64,000 nucleotides of DNA. It comes from Leclercia sp. AS011 (GTDB lineage: Bacteria > Pseudomonadota > Gammaproteobacteria > Enterobacterales > Enterobacteriaceae). The notes beneath the pieces were generated by a model, which was not told the origin of the DNA, ran no database searches, and worked only from the letters and a program-made list of their open reading frames with translations. The stretch spans positions 32,667 to 96,666 of the forward strand of contig NZ_JBBCMA010000008.1 of NCBI RefSeq assembly GCF_037152535.1, given 5' to 3'. A program made the position numbers and the translations under genes. This document shows, in pieces, positions 32,456-41,062 of the stretch (the stretch's first letter is position 1; every line of letters starts with the position of its first letter).

Positions 32456-33442
32456 ATGAAAATAAAGACAAGCTTGATCCTCACCGTTGCCGCCCTGGCG
32501 TTGTCCGGTTCTGCTTTAGCGGAAGTAAAAATCGCCCTGGTGGCGAAATCCTTAGGTAATGGCTTCTTCGAAGCGGCAAACGTGGGTGCCCAAGAGGCAG
32601 CCAAAGAGTTAGGTGATGTCAAAGTGATCTATACCGGGCCGACCACCACCACCGCCGAAGCGCAGATCGAAGTGCTGAACGGGTTGATCGCCCAGGGGGT
32701 GGATGCGATCGCCATCTCCGCCAACGATCCTGATGCCGTGGTGCCGGTGCTGAAAAAAGCGATGCAGCGCGGGATCAAAGTGGTGTCATGGGACTCCGGC
32801 GTGGCGAAAGCCGGGCGTCAGATCCACCTTAACCCGTCCAATAACGCGCTGATTGGCGAGACCAACGTCAAGCTGGCAGCCGAAGCGCTGAAAGCGCTGA
32901 ACGTGGAGAAAGGCGATGTGGCGGTATTGAGCGCTACTCCAACCTCCACCAACCAGAATACCTGGATTGCCGAGATGAAAAAGGTGCTGCCGCAGTACCC
33001 GTCCGTCAATCTGGTGACCGTGGCCTATGGCGACGATCTGTCGGATAAGAGCTACCGCGAAGCGGTCGGCCTGCTGAAAACCTACCCGGATCTGAAGGTG
33101 ATCGTCTCTCCCTCGTCGGTCGGCATCGTGGCGGCGGCGCAGGCGGTGAAAGATCAGGGCAAGATCGGCAAAGTGTATGTGACCGGTCTCGGTCTGCCGT
33201 CTGAAATGGCGGGCGCGGTGAAATCCGGGGCCAGCAAGAGCTTCGCCATCTGGAACCCCATCGACCTCGGCTATGCCGCAACCTACTTAGCGGATGATCT
33301 GGTGAAAGGCACCGCCACCAAAGACGAAGCCAGCATGGGCAAACTGGGCAAAGTGAAGCTGGATGCCGACGGCAGCGGCGCGATGGCTGAGCCGTTTGTT
33401 TACGATGCCAGCAATATTGATAAGTTCTCGAAATTCTTCTGA
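32456..33442 (+). CDS. Rhamnose ABC importer, periplasmic binding protein
   Basis: 328 residues. Signal peptide MKIKTSLILTVAALALSGSALA cut near 22, mature EVKIALVAKSLGNGFFEA. This is a type I sugar-binding fold (RbsB/LsrB class) with GPTTTTAEAQIEVLNGLIAQGVDAIAISANDPDA and WDSGVAKAGRQIHLNPSN. It resembles the rhizobial rhamnose-binding protein (named RhaS there, a different protein from the AraC regulator). It heads a four-cistron importer inside the rha locus; rhamnose as substrate is inferred from context. Confidence 0.88.
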   Translation: MKIKTSLILTVAALALSGSALAEVKIALVAKSLGNGFFEAANVGAQEAAKELGDVKVIYTGPTTTTAEAQIEVLNGLIAQGVDAIAISANDPDAVVPVLKKAMQRGIKVVSWDSGVAKAGRQIHLNPSNNALIGETNVKLAAEALKALNVEKGDVAVLSATPTSTNQNTWIAEMKKVLPQYPSVNLVTVAYGDDLSDKSYREAVGLLKTYPDLKVIVSPSSVGIVAAAQAVKDQGKIGKVYVTGLGLPSEMAGAVKSGASKSFAIWNPIDLGYAATYLADDLVKGTATKDEASMGKLGKVKLDADGSGAMAEPFVYDASNIDKFSKFF

Positions 33443-33449
33443 TTCTTTC

Positions 33450-33472
33450 TCCCTCTCCCTCCGGGAGAGGGG
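33450..33472. repeat. CCCTCTCCC hairpin inside the importer operon
   Basis: CCCTCTCCC and GGGAGAGGG form a perfect 9-bp stem with TCC loop right after the binding-protein stop and 20 bp before the ATPase start. This position suits protection or differential dosage of the binding-protein transcript, as seen with hairpins behind other binding-protein genes. Confidence 0.7.
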
Positions 33473-33490
33473 ATCAAATGGAGAACTATC

Positions 33491-34993
33491 ATGACCCCAT
33501 TGCTTCAACTTAAAGGCATCACCAAGGTTTTCCCCGGTGTGCGTGCCCTGGAGAACGTGCAGCTTGAGCTCTGGCCCGGCAAAGTCACCGCCCTGATCGG
33601 TGAAAACGGCGCGGGCAAATCGACGCTGGTCAAAGTGATGACCGGTATCTACCAGCCCGACGAGGGCGAGATCCTCTACAAAGCCATTCCCATTCAACTG
33701 CCGACCCCCGACTCGGCGCACAAGGTGGGCATTACCGCCATCCACCAGGAGACCGTCCTTTTCGATGAACTGTCGGTCACCGAAAATATTTTTGTTGGTC
33801 AGTACCTCTATAAAGGCTTTTTCAAAAAGCTCGACTGGCCGGAGATGCACCGCCGGGCGCAGGCGATCCTCACCCGTCTGGAGGTGCAGATTGACCCGCG
33901 CGCGACGCTGAAAACCCTGAGCATCGCCCAGCGGCACATGGTGGCGATTGCCCGGGCGCTGTCCTTTGACGCCCAGGTGGTGATCCTTGATGAGCCCACC
34001 GCCGCCCTGTCGCAGCATGAAATTCTCGAGTTTTACCAGATCGTCGAACGCCTGAAGCAGGAGGGGAAAGCGATCCTGTTTATCTCGCACAAATTCGATG
34101 AGATTTTTGAGCTGGCGGATCACTACACCATTCTGCGTGACGGCGTGTTTGTGGGTGCCGGGGCCATCAACGACATCACCGAAGAGCGGATGGTGGCGAT
34201 GATGGTGGGCCGCGCCATAACCCAGACCTTCCCGAAAGTGGCGTGCGAAAAAGGCGAGACCGTGCTGGAGGTGCAGGATCTCTGTCATCCGACCGAGTTC
34301 GCCAGGATCTCCTTTACCCTGCGCAAAGGCGAAATCCTTGGCTTCTACGGGCTGGTGGGGGCCGGGCGCACCGAGCTGATGCAGGCGCTTTCCGGCGTCT
34401 CACGCCCCTCTTCCGGCAGCATTGTGCTGAACGGCAAAGAACAGCATTTCCGCCAGCCGGCGGACGCCATCAAAGCCGGGATCGTCTGCGTGCCTGAAGA
34501 GCGCCAGAAGCAGGGGGCGATTATCGAGCTGTCGATTGCCCAGAACATCAGCCTGCCGCAGCTCAGCAAGCTGAACGCCAGCGGGGTGCTGAATGACGAT
34601 CGCGAGTGGCAGCTGGCGGATGAATACGCCAGGCGCCTGCAGGTGAAAGCCTTTAGCTGGAAGCAGGCGGTGGAGACCCTCTCCGGCGGCAACCAGCAGA
34701 AAGTGGTGATCGGCAAATGGCTGGCGACCCATCCGGACGTCATCATCCTCGATGAACCGACTAAAGGGATCGATATTGGCTCCAAAGCGGCGGTGCATCA
34801 GTTTATGTCCGAGCTGGTCGGTCAGGGGCTGGCGGTGATCATGGTCTCCTCCGAACTGCCGGAAGTGATGGGCATGGCCGACCGGATCATCGTCATGCAT
34901 GAAGGGCTGATGGTGGCGGAATATCAGGCGGGAGGCGCGACGGCGGAAACCATCGTCAGCGCCGCCAGCGGTGCCAGACAGGAGGCCGCATAA
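33491..34993 (+). CDS. Rhamnose ABC importer, double ATP-binding subunit
   Basis: 500 residues with two fused ABC domains, as in RbsA/LsrA. First half: Walker A GENGAGKST (37-45), signature LSIAQRHMVAIARAL, Walker B VVILDEPTAAL. Second half (from about 255): degenerate Walker A GLVGAGRTEL, signature LSGGNQQKVVIGKWL, Walker B VIILDEPTKGIDIG. Degeneration of the second P-loop is normal in this carbohydrate class. It powers the importer on the cytoplasmic face. Stop and next start overlap by one base. Confidence 0.93.
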   Translation: MTPLLQLKGITKVFPGVRALENVQLELWPGKVTALIGENGAGKSTLVKVMTGIYQPDEGEILYKAIPIQLPTPDSAHKVGITAIHQETVLFDELSVTENIFVGQYLYKGFFKKLDWPEMHRRAQAILTRLEVQIDPRATLKTLSIAQRHMVAIARALSFDAQVVILDEPTAALSQHEILEFYQIVERLKQEGKAILFISHKFDEIFELADHYTILRDGVFVGAGAINDITEERMVAMMVGRAITQTFPKVACEKGETVLEVQDLCHPTEFARISFTLRKGEILGFYGLVGAGRTELMQALSGVSRPSSGSIVLNGKEQHFRQPADAIKAGIVCVPEERQKQGAIIELSIAQNISLPQLSKLNASGVLNDDREWQLADEYARRLQVKAFSWKQAVETLSGGNQQKVVIGKWLATHPDVIILDEPTKGIDIGSKAAVHQFMSELVGQGLAVIMVSSELPEVMGMADRIIVMHEGLMVAEYQAGGATAETIVSAASGARQEAA

Positions 34994-35997
34994 TGGTGCA
35001 ACAGCTGCTTAAACACCGCGAGGCGCTGCTGGCGGCGGTGATCGTGCTGATGGTGATCGCCATCGGTACCCGCGTCCCGTCGTTTATCGCCCCGGGCAAC
35101 CTGGTGGAGATGTTCAACGACACCTCGATTCTGGTCATTCTCGCCCTCGGGCAGATGATGGTCCTGCTCACCAAGGGCATCGACCTGTCGATGGCGGCCA
35201 ACCTGGCGCTGACCGGGATGACTGTCGCCCTGATTAACTTTAACTACCCCGAGGTACCGGTCTGGGCGCTGCTGATCCTCGCCACCGTGCTGGGCCTGGT
35301 GATGGGTATGATCAACGGCCTGCTGGTGTGGAAGATGGGGATTCCGGCGATTGTGGTGACGCTGGGCACCATGAGCATCTACCGGGGGATTATCTTTCTG
35401 CTCTCCGGCGGCGGCTGGGTTAACTCCAACCAGATGGGGGCCGATTTCCTCGGCCTGCCGCGGGCATCGGTGCTGGGTTTGCCGGTGCTGAGCTGGTGCG
35501 CCATTGCCGCTCTGCTGCTGGTGGGCTATTTCCTGCGCTACAGCCGCACCGGGCGGGCGCTCTACACGGCGGGCGGCAACGCCACGGCGGCGTATTACAC
35601 CGGGATCAACGCCGGCAAAATGCAGTTCGTCAGCTTCTGCCTCTCCGGGGCGCTGGCCGGGTTCTGCGGCTATCTGTGGATCTCCCGCTTTGCGGTGGCC
35701 TATGTCGACGTGGCGAACGGCTTTGAGCTGCAAGTGGTGGCGGCCTGCGTGATCGGCGGCATCAGCACCATGGGCGGTACCGGCCGGGTGCTGGGTTGCC
35801 TGTGCGGGGCGCTGTTCCTCGGAGTGATCAACAATGCCCTGCCGGTGATTGGCGTGTCGCCGTTCTGGCAAATGGCCATCTCCGGGACGGTGATCGTAAT
35901 TGCGGTGCTACTCAATGAGCGCGGCAACAAACGCAAAGGACGGCTCATCCTGCGCGATGCGGCGCTGGCTCGTCAGAAACAGGCGGTAAGATCATGA
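34993..35997 (+). CDS. Rhamnose ABC importer, permease subunit 1
   Basis: 334 residues, BPD_transp_2 family (RbsC/LsrC type) with eight to ten hydrophobic helices. Typical strings are LALGQMMVLLTKGIDLSMAAN, the GMINGLLVWKMGIPAIVVTLGTMSIYRG ATPase-facing region, and AACVIGGISTMGGTGRVLGCLCGALFLG near the C-terminus. It pairs with the next permease as a heterodimer. ATG shares one base with the ATPase stop. Confidence 0.92.
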   Translation: MVQQLLKHREALLAAVIVLMVIAIGTRVPSFIAPGNLVEMFNDTSILVILALGQMMVLLTKGIDLSMAANLALTGMTVALINFNYPEVPVWALLILATVLGLVMGMINGLLVWKMGIPAIVVTLGTMSIYRGIIFLLSGGGWVNSNQMGADFLGLPRASVLGLPVLSWCAIAALLLVGYFLRYSRTGRALYTAGGNATAAYYTGINAGKMQFVSFCLSGALAGFCGYLWISRFAVAYVDVANGFELQVVAACVIGGISTMGGTGRVLGCLCGALFLGVINNALPVIGVSPFWQMAISGTVIVIAVLLNERGNKRKGRLILRDAALARQKQAVRS

Positions 35998-36998
35998 GTA
36001 AAGTTATGACGTCTGAAGAGATTAAAAGCCCCCCCGCTCCGGCGGGCATTTTCCAGCGCCTGCTGTGCTGGGAAGGTTTTCTGCTGGCGGTGACCCTGGC
36101 GGTGTTTGTGGGCAACGCCCTGGCCTCGCCGTACTTCCTCGATATCTGGAACCTGTCGGATGCGACCTTCAACTTCACCGAAAAGGCGATCATCGTGCTG
36201 CCGATGGCGATGCTGATTATCGCCCGTGAAATTGACCTGTCAGTGGCGTCCACCATCGCCCTGAGCTCCACGGTGATGGGCTTTTGCGCCGCGGCCGGGC
36301 TGGATACGCCGTGGCTGGTCTGCGTGGGTTTAGGGGTGGGTCTGCTGTGCGGGCTGTTCAACGGCCTGCTGGTGACCCGCTTTAACCTGTCGTCGATTGT
36401 GATCACCATCGGCACCATGAGCCTCTACCGCGGTATCACCTACATTCTGCTGGGCGACCAGGCGCTGAACGCGTACCCGGAGAGCTTCGCGTGGTTTGGT
36501 CAGGGGTACGTCTGGGGGGCGCTGTCGTTTGAGTTCGCGCTCTTTATCGTGCTGGCGGTGGTGTTTGCCTTCGTGCTGCACAGGACCAACTTCGGGCGTC
36601 GCACCTACGCCATCGGCAATAACCCGACCGGGGCCTGGTATTCTGGCATCAACGTGAAGCGTCACAACCTGATCCTCTTTGCCCTGGTGGGGCTGATGGC
36701 CGGGCTGGCCTCGGTGCTGCTCACCTCGCGGCTGGGCAGTACCCGCCCGACCATTGCGATGGGCTGGGAGCTGGCGGTGGTGACCATGGCGGTACTCGGT
36801 GGGGTTAATATTCTCGGCGGTTCCGGCAGCATGGTGGGCGTGATTATCGCCGCCTTCCTGATGGGGCTGGTCACCTTCGGCCTGAGCCTGCTCAACGTGC
36901 CGGGCATCGTGATGTCGGTGATTATCGGCGCGATGCTGATTGTGGTGATCTCCCTGCCGATCATCACCCGCCGGATAATGCAGCGAAGACGGATCTAA
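35994..36998 (+). CDS. Rhamnose ABC importer, permease subunit 2
   Basis: 334 residues of the same permease family: EIDLSVASTIALSSTVMG, LFNGLLVTRFNLSSIVITIGTMSLYRGITY and VVTMAVLGGVNILGGSGSMVGVIIAAFLMG are paralogous to the first subunit. It overlaps that gene by four bases (ATGA). The N-terminus has an extended Pro-rich cytoplasmic stretch (SPPAPAGIFQRL). The set of binding protein, ATPase and two permeases completes an importer. Confidence 0.92.
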   Translation: MSKVMTSEEIKSPPAPAGIFQRLLCWEGFLLAVTLAVFVGNALASPYFLDIWNLSDATFNFTEKAIIVLPMAMLIIAREIDLSVASTIALSSTVMGFCAAAGLDTPWLVCVGLGVGLLCGLFNGLLVTRFNLSSIVITIGTMSLYRGITYILLGDQALNAYPESFAWFGQGYVWGALSFEFALFIVLAVVFAFVLHRTNFGRRTYAIGNNPTGAWYSGINVKRHNLILFALVGLMAGLASVLLTSRLGSTRPTIAMGWELAVVTMAVLGGVNILGGSGSMVGVIIAAFLMGLVTFGLSLLNVPGIVMSVIIGAMLIVVISLPIITRRIMQRRRI

Positions 36999-37009
36999 AT
37001 GCGGGGCGG

Positions 37010-37040
37010 AGCTACGTGCAAGCGCAGCGCCGCCGGGCAT
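37010..37040. repeat. Partial REP between permease 2 and lactaldehyde reductase
   Basis: GCGGGGCGGAGCTACG and CAAGCGCAGCGCCGCCGGGC resemble the left and right arms of the REP units elsewhere here, but the first arm is degenerate. Probably a decayed BIME. Confidence 0.6.
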
Positions 37041-37069
37041 AAAAATCACCGTAATTAAGGAGAATTATC

Positions 37070-38218
37070 ATGAGCTTTATGTTGGCGCTGCCGAAAATCA
37101 GCCTGCACGGCGCAGGCGCAATCGGCGATATGGTTAAGCTGGTGGCGAACAAACAGTGGGGCAAAGCGCTGATCGTCACCGACGGCCAGCTGGTGAAAAT
37201 GGGCCTGCTCGACAGCCTGTTTACCGCCCTCGACGCGCAGGAGATGTCTTATCAGCTGTTCGACGCGGTTTTCCCGAACCCGACCGAGGCGCTGGTACAA
37301 AAAGGATTTGCCGCGTATCAGGACGCGCAGTGCGATTACATTATTGCCTTCGGCGGCGGCAGCCCGATCGACACCGCCAAAGCGATCAAAATTCTCACCG
37401 CGAACCCGGGCCCGTCCACCGCGTACTCCGGCGTCGGCAAGGTACTTAACGCCGGGGTGCCGCTGGTGGCGATCAACACCACTGCGGGCACGGCGGCAGA
37501 GATGACCAGCAACGCGGTCATTATCGACTCCGCGCGTCAGGTCAAAGAGGTGATCATCGACCCGAACATCATCCCGGATATCGCCGTGGATGACGCCAGC
37601 GTAATGCTCGACATTCCGGCCTCCGTCACCGCCGCCACCGGGATGGACGCCCTGACCCACGCCATCGAAGCCTATGTCTCCGTGGGTGCCCATCCCCTGA
37701 CCGACGCCAACGCCCTGGAGGCGATTCGCCTGATCGCCCACTGGCTGCCGGAGGCGGTAGACAACGGGCATAACCTCGAGGCGCGTGAGCAGATGGCCTT
37801 CGGCCAGTATCTGGCTGGCATGGCCTTCAACAGCGCCGGGCTCGGGCTGGTGCACGCGCTGGCCCACCAGCCGGGGGCGACGCACAACCTGCCGCACGGC
37901 GTATGCAACGCCATCCTGCTGCCGATCATCGAAAACTTTAACCGTCCGAACGCCGTGGCACGCTTTGCCCGCGTGGCGCAGGCGATGGGCGTTGATACCC
38001 GCGAGATGAGCGACGAAGCGGCCAGCATGGCGGCCATTCAGGCGATTCGTGACCTGAGCACCCGCGTCGGCATCCCGTCCGGCTTCAGCAAGCTGGGCGT
38101 CACCCAGGCCGATATCGAAGGCTGGCTCGACAAAGCCCTCGCCGACCCGTGCGCCCCCTGCAACCCGCGCAGCGCCAGCCGCGACGAGGTGCGCGAGCTC
38201 TACCTGGAGGCATTATGA
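37070..38218 (+). CDS. fucO: Lactaldehyde reductase (FucO type, iron-dependent)
   Basis: 382 residues, group III alcohol dehydrogenase. NAD site [33 protein letters not shown], and iron-ligand segments [34 protein letters not shown]. It reduces L-lactaldehyde from the aldolase to 1,2-propanediol. In E. coli fucO is in the fucose regulon; here it is downstream of the rhamnose importer, close to AAGGAGAA. The symbol reflects the family; a second copy may exist elsewhere. It overlaps rhaM by four bases. Confidence 0.88.
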   Translation: MSFMLALPKISLHGAGAIGDMVKLVANKQWGKALIVTDGQLVKMGLLDSLFTALDAQEMSYQLFDAVFPNPTEALVQKGFAAYQDAQCDYIIAFGGGSPIDTAKAIKILTANPGPSTAYSGVGKVLNAGVPLVAINTTAGTAAEMTSNAVIIDSARQVKEVIIDPNIIPDIAVDDASVMLDIPASVTAATGMDALTHAIEAYVSVGAHPLTDANALEAIRLIAHWLPEAVDNGHNLEAREQMAFGQYLAGMAFNSAGLGLVHALAHQPGATHNLPHGVCNAILLPIIENFNRPNAVARFARVAQAMGVDTREMSDEAASMAAIQAIRDLSTRVGIPSGFSKLGVTQADIEGWLDKALADPCAPCNPRSASRDEVRELYLEAL

Positions 38219-38529
38219 TCCGCAAAGCCTTTGTGATGCAGGTGAACCCTGACGCCCACGAAGAGTATGAACGTCGCCACAACCCGATCTGGCCCGAGCT
38301 GGAAGCGGTGCTGAAAGACCACGGCGCGCACCACTATGCCATCTATCTGGATAAGACCCGCAACCTGCTGTTTGCCACGGTAGAGATCGAGTCGGAGGAG
38401 CGCTGGAACGCGGTGGCGAACACCGATGTCTGCCAGCGCTGGTGGAACTATATGGGGGAAGTGATGCCCTCTAACCCGGACAACAGCCCGGTGAGTACCG
38501 GGCTGAAAGAGGTGTTTTATTTAGCGTAA
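38215..38529 (+). CDS. rhaM: L-rhamnose mutarotase
   Basis: 104 residues, E. coli length and start ([30 protein letters not shown]). The ferredoxin-like dimer uses His in [10 protein letters not shown] as the general acid-base, and [16 protein letters not shown] are conserved. It interconverts rhamnose anomers so that the isomerase gets its form. ATG lies in the reductase stop (ATGA). It is the last gene of the rhamnose run. Directly after it, 38537-38565 holds a perfect GCAGGTGAC/GTCACCTGC hairpin without T-run. Confidence 0.96.
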   Translation: MIRKAFVMQVNPDAHEEYERRHNPIWPELEAVLKDHGAHHYAIYLDKTRNLLFATVEIESEERWNAVANTDVCQRWWNYMGEVMPSNPDNSPVSTGLKEVFYLA

Positions 38530-38568
38530 CAGCAAAGCAGGTGACGCGAAGCAAGTGTCACCTGCTCG

Positions 38569-39507
38569 TTAGCGCAAAGTCCTTAATCCAAAAACAGCAG
38601 CATTATGCTCCCATATGACGGTTTCATTTTTCTCTTTGGCGTCACGACAATGCTGTTCAATAACTGAAATCTGCTCGGGAGACAATGCACAATAAGGTTT
38701 GATATAGCGATAAATATCTAGCTCTTCAACAGAGCAAACACGCCTGGCATTTGCAAACAGCCCCACCTTCCTCATCACGTTAAGTAGATTGATATCAAGA
38801 GCTTCAATGACAAGTTCAATCTTGTTTATTTTGACTCTTATCGTATCGATGGCAGTCCTTGCATCATTCACATTGGGCGCTTTAACCCAGATAGGTTCAT
38901 GATGGGATATACGGTTTCTGTACTCTCTCAGCTCGAAGATAATATCGATCAGTTCTTTTCTAAATTTTTGCGGATTCGCGTTGATTTTGGCGTAATTCTT
39001 AAAGACCTTACTCAACGATTTTGGCCATAAATACAGCGGATTTTCTCGTGGTGCAGGAGCACTGTATTCATTATTTAATACATAATGCCAGGTACTAAAA
39101 TCCGTTGATGCCACAATCTGATCGTGAGACCAGTTCGGCACAGGTTGTGCCTGTACACCATTACCACGCCTGCGTCTCATCTCTTTTTTACGCCATTCTC
39201 GGGTAAGGCAATCTTTAGCCTTAATGATGTTTTTATAGAAATGGCATTCATCCCGACCTTTTGTGCTGTGAATACTTTCCCACCACATTTCGCCAAATCT
39301 TACCCGGGCTTCTCTATCAACGGCATTTCTTAAAGAGATCTCAAGATTCTGAAGGAGGGGATAAATAGACGCAGCGGCATGCTGAGACCAGATATAGATA
39401 CCGTAGAGTTCGCACTCATCAACTGGGCGAAAAGTCGTGCGATAACTGTCCAGACGTATTGATGAAACTAATGAAATAATGGGTTTATAATTAGTAGCTT
39501 GCGGCAT
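38569..39507 (-). CDS. Abi_2-like HEPN-domain protein (candidate phage defence)
   Basis: 312 residues from the ATG at 39507, chosen because GGGAG lies 8 nt ahead; the frame is open to 39600 without a better site. The sequence is mostly helical. Residues 54-72 (NLEISLRNAVDREARVRFG) and 193-206 (LREYRNRISHHEPI) are the signature pair of the Abi_2/Abi family. R197-N198-x3-H202 fits the RNxxxH ribonuclease motif of HEPN toxins. It is AT-richer than its neighbours and lies between the rha and alpha-galactoside operons with no obvious antitoxin partner. Target and function are inferred, not shown; a plain hypothetical HEPN protein is the alternative. Confidence 0.7.
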   Translation of the reverse strand: MPQATNYKPIISLVSSIRLDSYRTTFRPVDECELYGIYIWSQHAAASIYPLLQNLEISLRNAVDREARVRFGEMWWESIHSTKGRDECHFYKNIIKAKDCLTREWRKKEMRRRRGNGVQAQPVPNWSHDQIVASTDFSTWHYVLNNEYSAPAPRENPLYLWPKSLSKVFKNYAKINANPQKFRKELIDIIFELREYRNRISHHEPIWVKAPNVNDARTAIDTIRVKINKIELVIEALDINLLNVMRKVGLFANARRVCSVEELDIYRYIKPYCALSPEQISVIEQHCRDAKEKNETVIWEHNAAVFGLRTLR

Positions 39508-39752
39508 TTTTCTTGCTCCCATAACAATGAGCCGAAGCATACCATACACTTGAAGAAACGGTTGACGGGGGATCTCCCGACCTTTAGTATTTATGCCCAA
39601 CAGCCTGTACTGTCTACTTCCCCTTAACTAGGTTCTAGTTGCGTACATCATAGGCAAAGCGATTTATGAAACCCACCTCTGGTGGGTTTCGTCGTTTTAG
39701 CGGGCTCTGATTTTGTCCGGCTTCACGCTGCCGCGCTTGCGGCAGCGTCTAT
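39508..39752. terminator. Intergenic gap with a hairpin terminator (stem at 39669-39689)
   Basis: AAACCCACC / TCT / GGTGGGTTT is a perfect 9-bp stem followed by CGTCGTTTT on the plus strand. A second GC-rich inverted repeat, GCTGCCG..CGGCAGC, lies at about 39727-39746 and could end the LacY-type gene on the minus strand. The stretch 39510-39660 is AT-rich and probably includes the promoter of the HEPN gene. No other gene is seen in it. Confidence 0.5.
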
Positions 39753-41018
39753 TCAGTTCACTTCCACCGTATTGCTGCGCGCCGCAATTTCCTGCCTGCT
39801 GCTCAACGTAAACGCCGACAGCACCGTTACCGCCAGCACGAAACAGCCCAGCATCAGGTAGGTCTCCTGGAAGCCGATCCGGTCATACATATTCCCGGCA
39901 AAGGCGGAGAGGAAAATCGCCGCCAGCTGTTTGGCAAAGTTAAAGCCAATCAGGTAGATGGTTGCCGACAGTCGGGTATCGAACACGCCGGTGATGTATT
40001 TGAACGCCCCCACCAGCAGGAAGGGCACCTCCAGGGCGTGCAGCATCTTCAGGGCCACCACTTCCACGGCGGTGGTGGCAAAGGATGAACCTATAATGCG
40101 CGTCGCCATAATCACCCCGGCAATCAGCAGCGTGTTTTTCGCGCCAATGCGGTTAATGATCCACGGCGAGCAGAACATGATGATGGCGTTGCAGATCTCC
40201 CCGGCGGTGGTCGCAAAACCAAACGCTCGCGTGCCCTCCTCCGGCGTGGCGAAGAAGGTTTTAAAGAAGGTGGCGAACTGCTGATCGAAGACGTCATACA
40301 CGCAGGCCACGCCAATCACGTACAGAATGAACATCCACATTTTGCGCTGGCGGAACAGGTTAATCACGGTTCTGGCGGTGATCTGCGGCTGGTTGGCGCC
40401 GAGGGCGTTCATCACCTGGGCGGTCTGGTTGGGCTTCGGTTTGGCGACCACCAGCAGCACCATCAGCACCAGCGCCGCCGCGGAGCCCATCCAGAACACA
40501 TACGAGGGATCAATCCCGAACAGGATCCCGCCCGTCGAGGCGCATAACCCCCAGCCGAGACAACCAAACATTCGCGCCTTGCCGTACTCAAAGAAGCTGT
40601 TGCGGCTCACCCGCTCAATGTAGGCCTCAATCGCGCCCGACCCCGCCGAGAAGACGAAGCCGATATAGATCCCGCCGCTCAACGCCCCGAGCCAGATGTT
40701 GGTCTTCAGCAGCGGCGCGAAAACGTAAAGGAAAAAGGGCGCGAAGAGAAACAGCAGCACCGCAATGATCCACAGCAGGTGTTTTTTCAGCCCCAGCTTG
40801 TCCGACACTATCCCCAGCACCGGCTGGAACGAGATGGCAAACAGCGAGATACAGGAGAAGACGATCCCGGTATGGGTTTTATTCAGGCCGATGATATCCG
40901 ACAGCCAGATCGGCAGAAACGGAAAGCAGGTGGCCATGATGAAGAAGTAGAGAAAGAAGAACGACCCGAAGATCCAGAAGTTAGGGTTGTCTTTGTGGGT
41001 ACAGGCAGTCGTGTTCAT
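39753..41018 (-). CDS. LacY-family oligosaccharide:H+ symporter (RafB/MelY-like)
   Basis: 421 residues from MNTTACTHKDNPNFWIFGSFFFLYFFIM; an in-frame extension to 41057 has no ribosome site. All key LacY residues are recognisable: the Glu and Arg pair of EAYIERVSRNSFFEYGKAR, Cys in MFGCLGW, Arg in RIIGSSFAT, and the His-x2-Glu pair of LHALEVPFLLVG. Twelve helices. It imports an alpha-galactoside such as melibiose or raffinose with H+. It lies 44 bp downstream of the galactosidase. MelY and RafB are nearest in my recall; LacY itself would be paired with lacZ. Confidence 0.9.
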   Translation of the reverse strand: MNTTACTHKDNPNFWIFGSFFFLYFFIMATCFPFLPIWLSDIIGLNKTHTGIVFSCISLFAISFQPVLGIVSDKLGLKKHLLWIIAVLLFLFAPFFLYVFAPLLKTNIWLGALSGGIYIGFVFSAGSGAIEAYIERVSRNSFFEYGKARMFGCLGWGLCASTGGILFGIDPSYVFWMGSAAALVLMVLLVVAKPKPNQTAQVMNALGANQPQITARTVINLFRQRKMWMFILYVIGVACVYDVFDQQFATFFKTFFATPEEGTRAFGFATTAGEICNAIIMFCSPWIINRIGAKNTLLIAGVIMATRIIGSSFATTAVEVVALKMLHALEVPFLLVGAFKYITGVFDTRLSATIYLIGFNFAKQLAAIFLSAFAGNMYDRIGFQETYLMLGCFVLAVTVLSAFTLSSRQEIAARSNTVEVN

Positions 41019-41062
41019 TATTTTTATCCTCAACTCAGGGCCGGTTGCCCGGCCCATTGCCC

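Noticed and set aside
38537..38565. GCAGGTGAC/GTCACCTGC hairpin as an attachment site for the HEPN island
   Set aside because: No second direct copy was found on the other side of the HEPN gene; a plain transcript-end hairpin is simpler.
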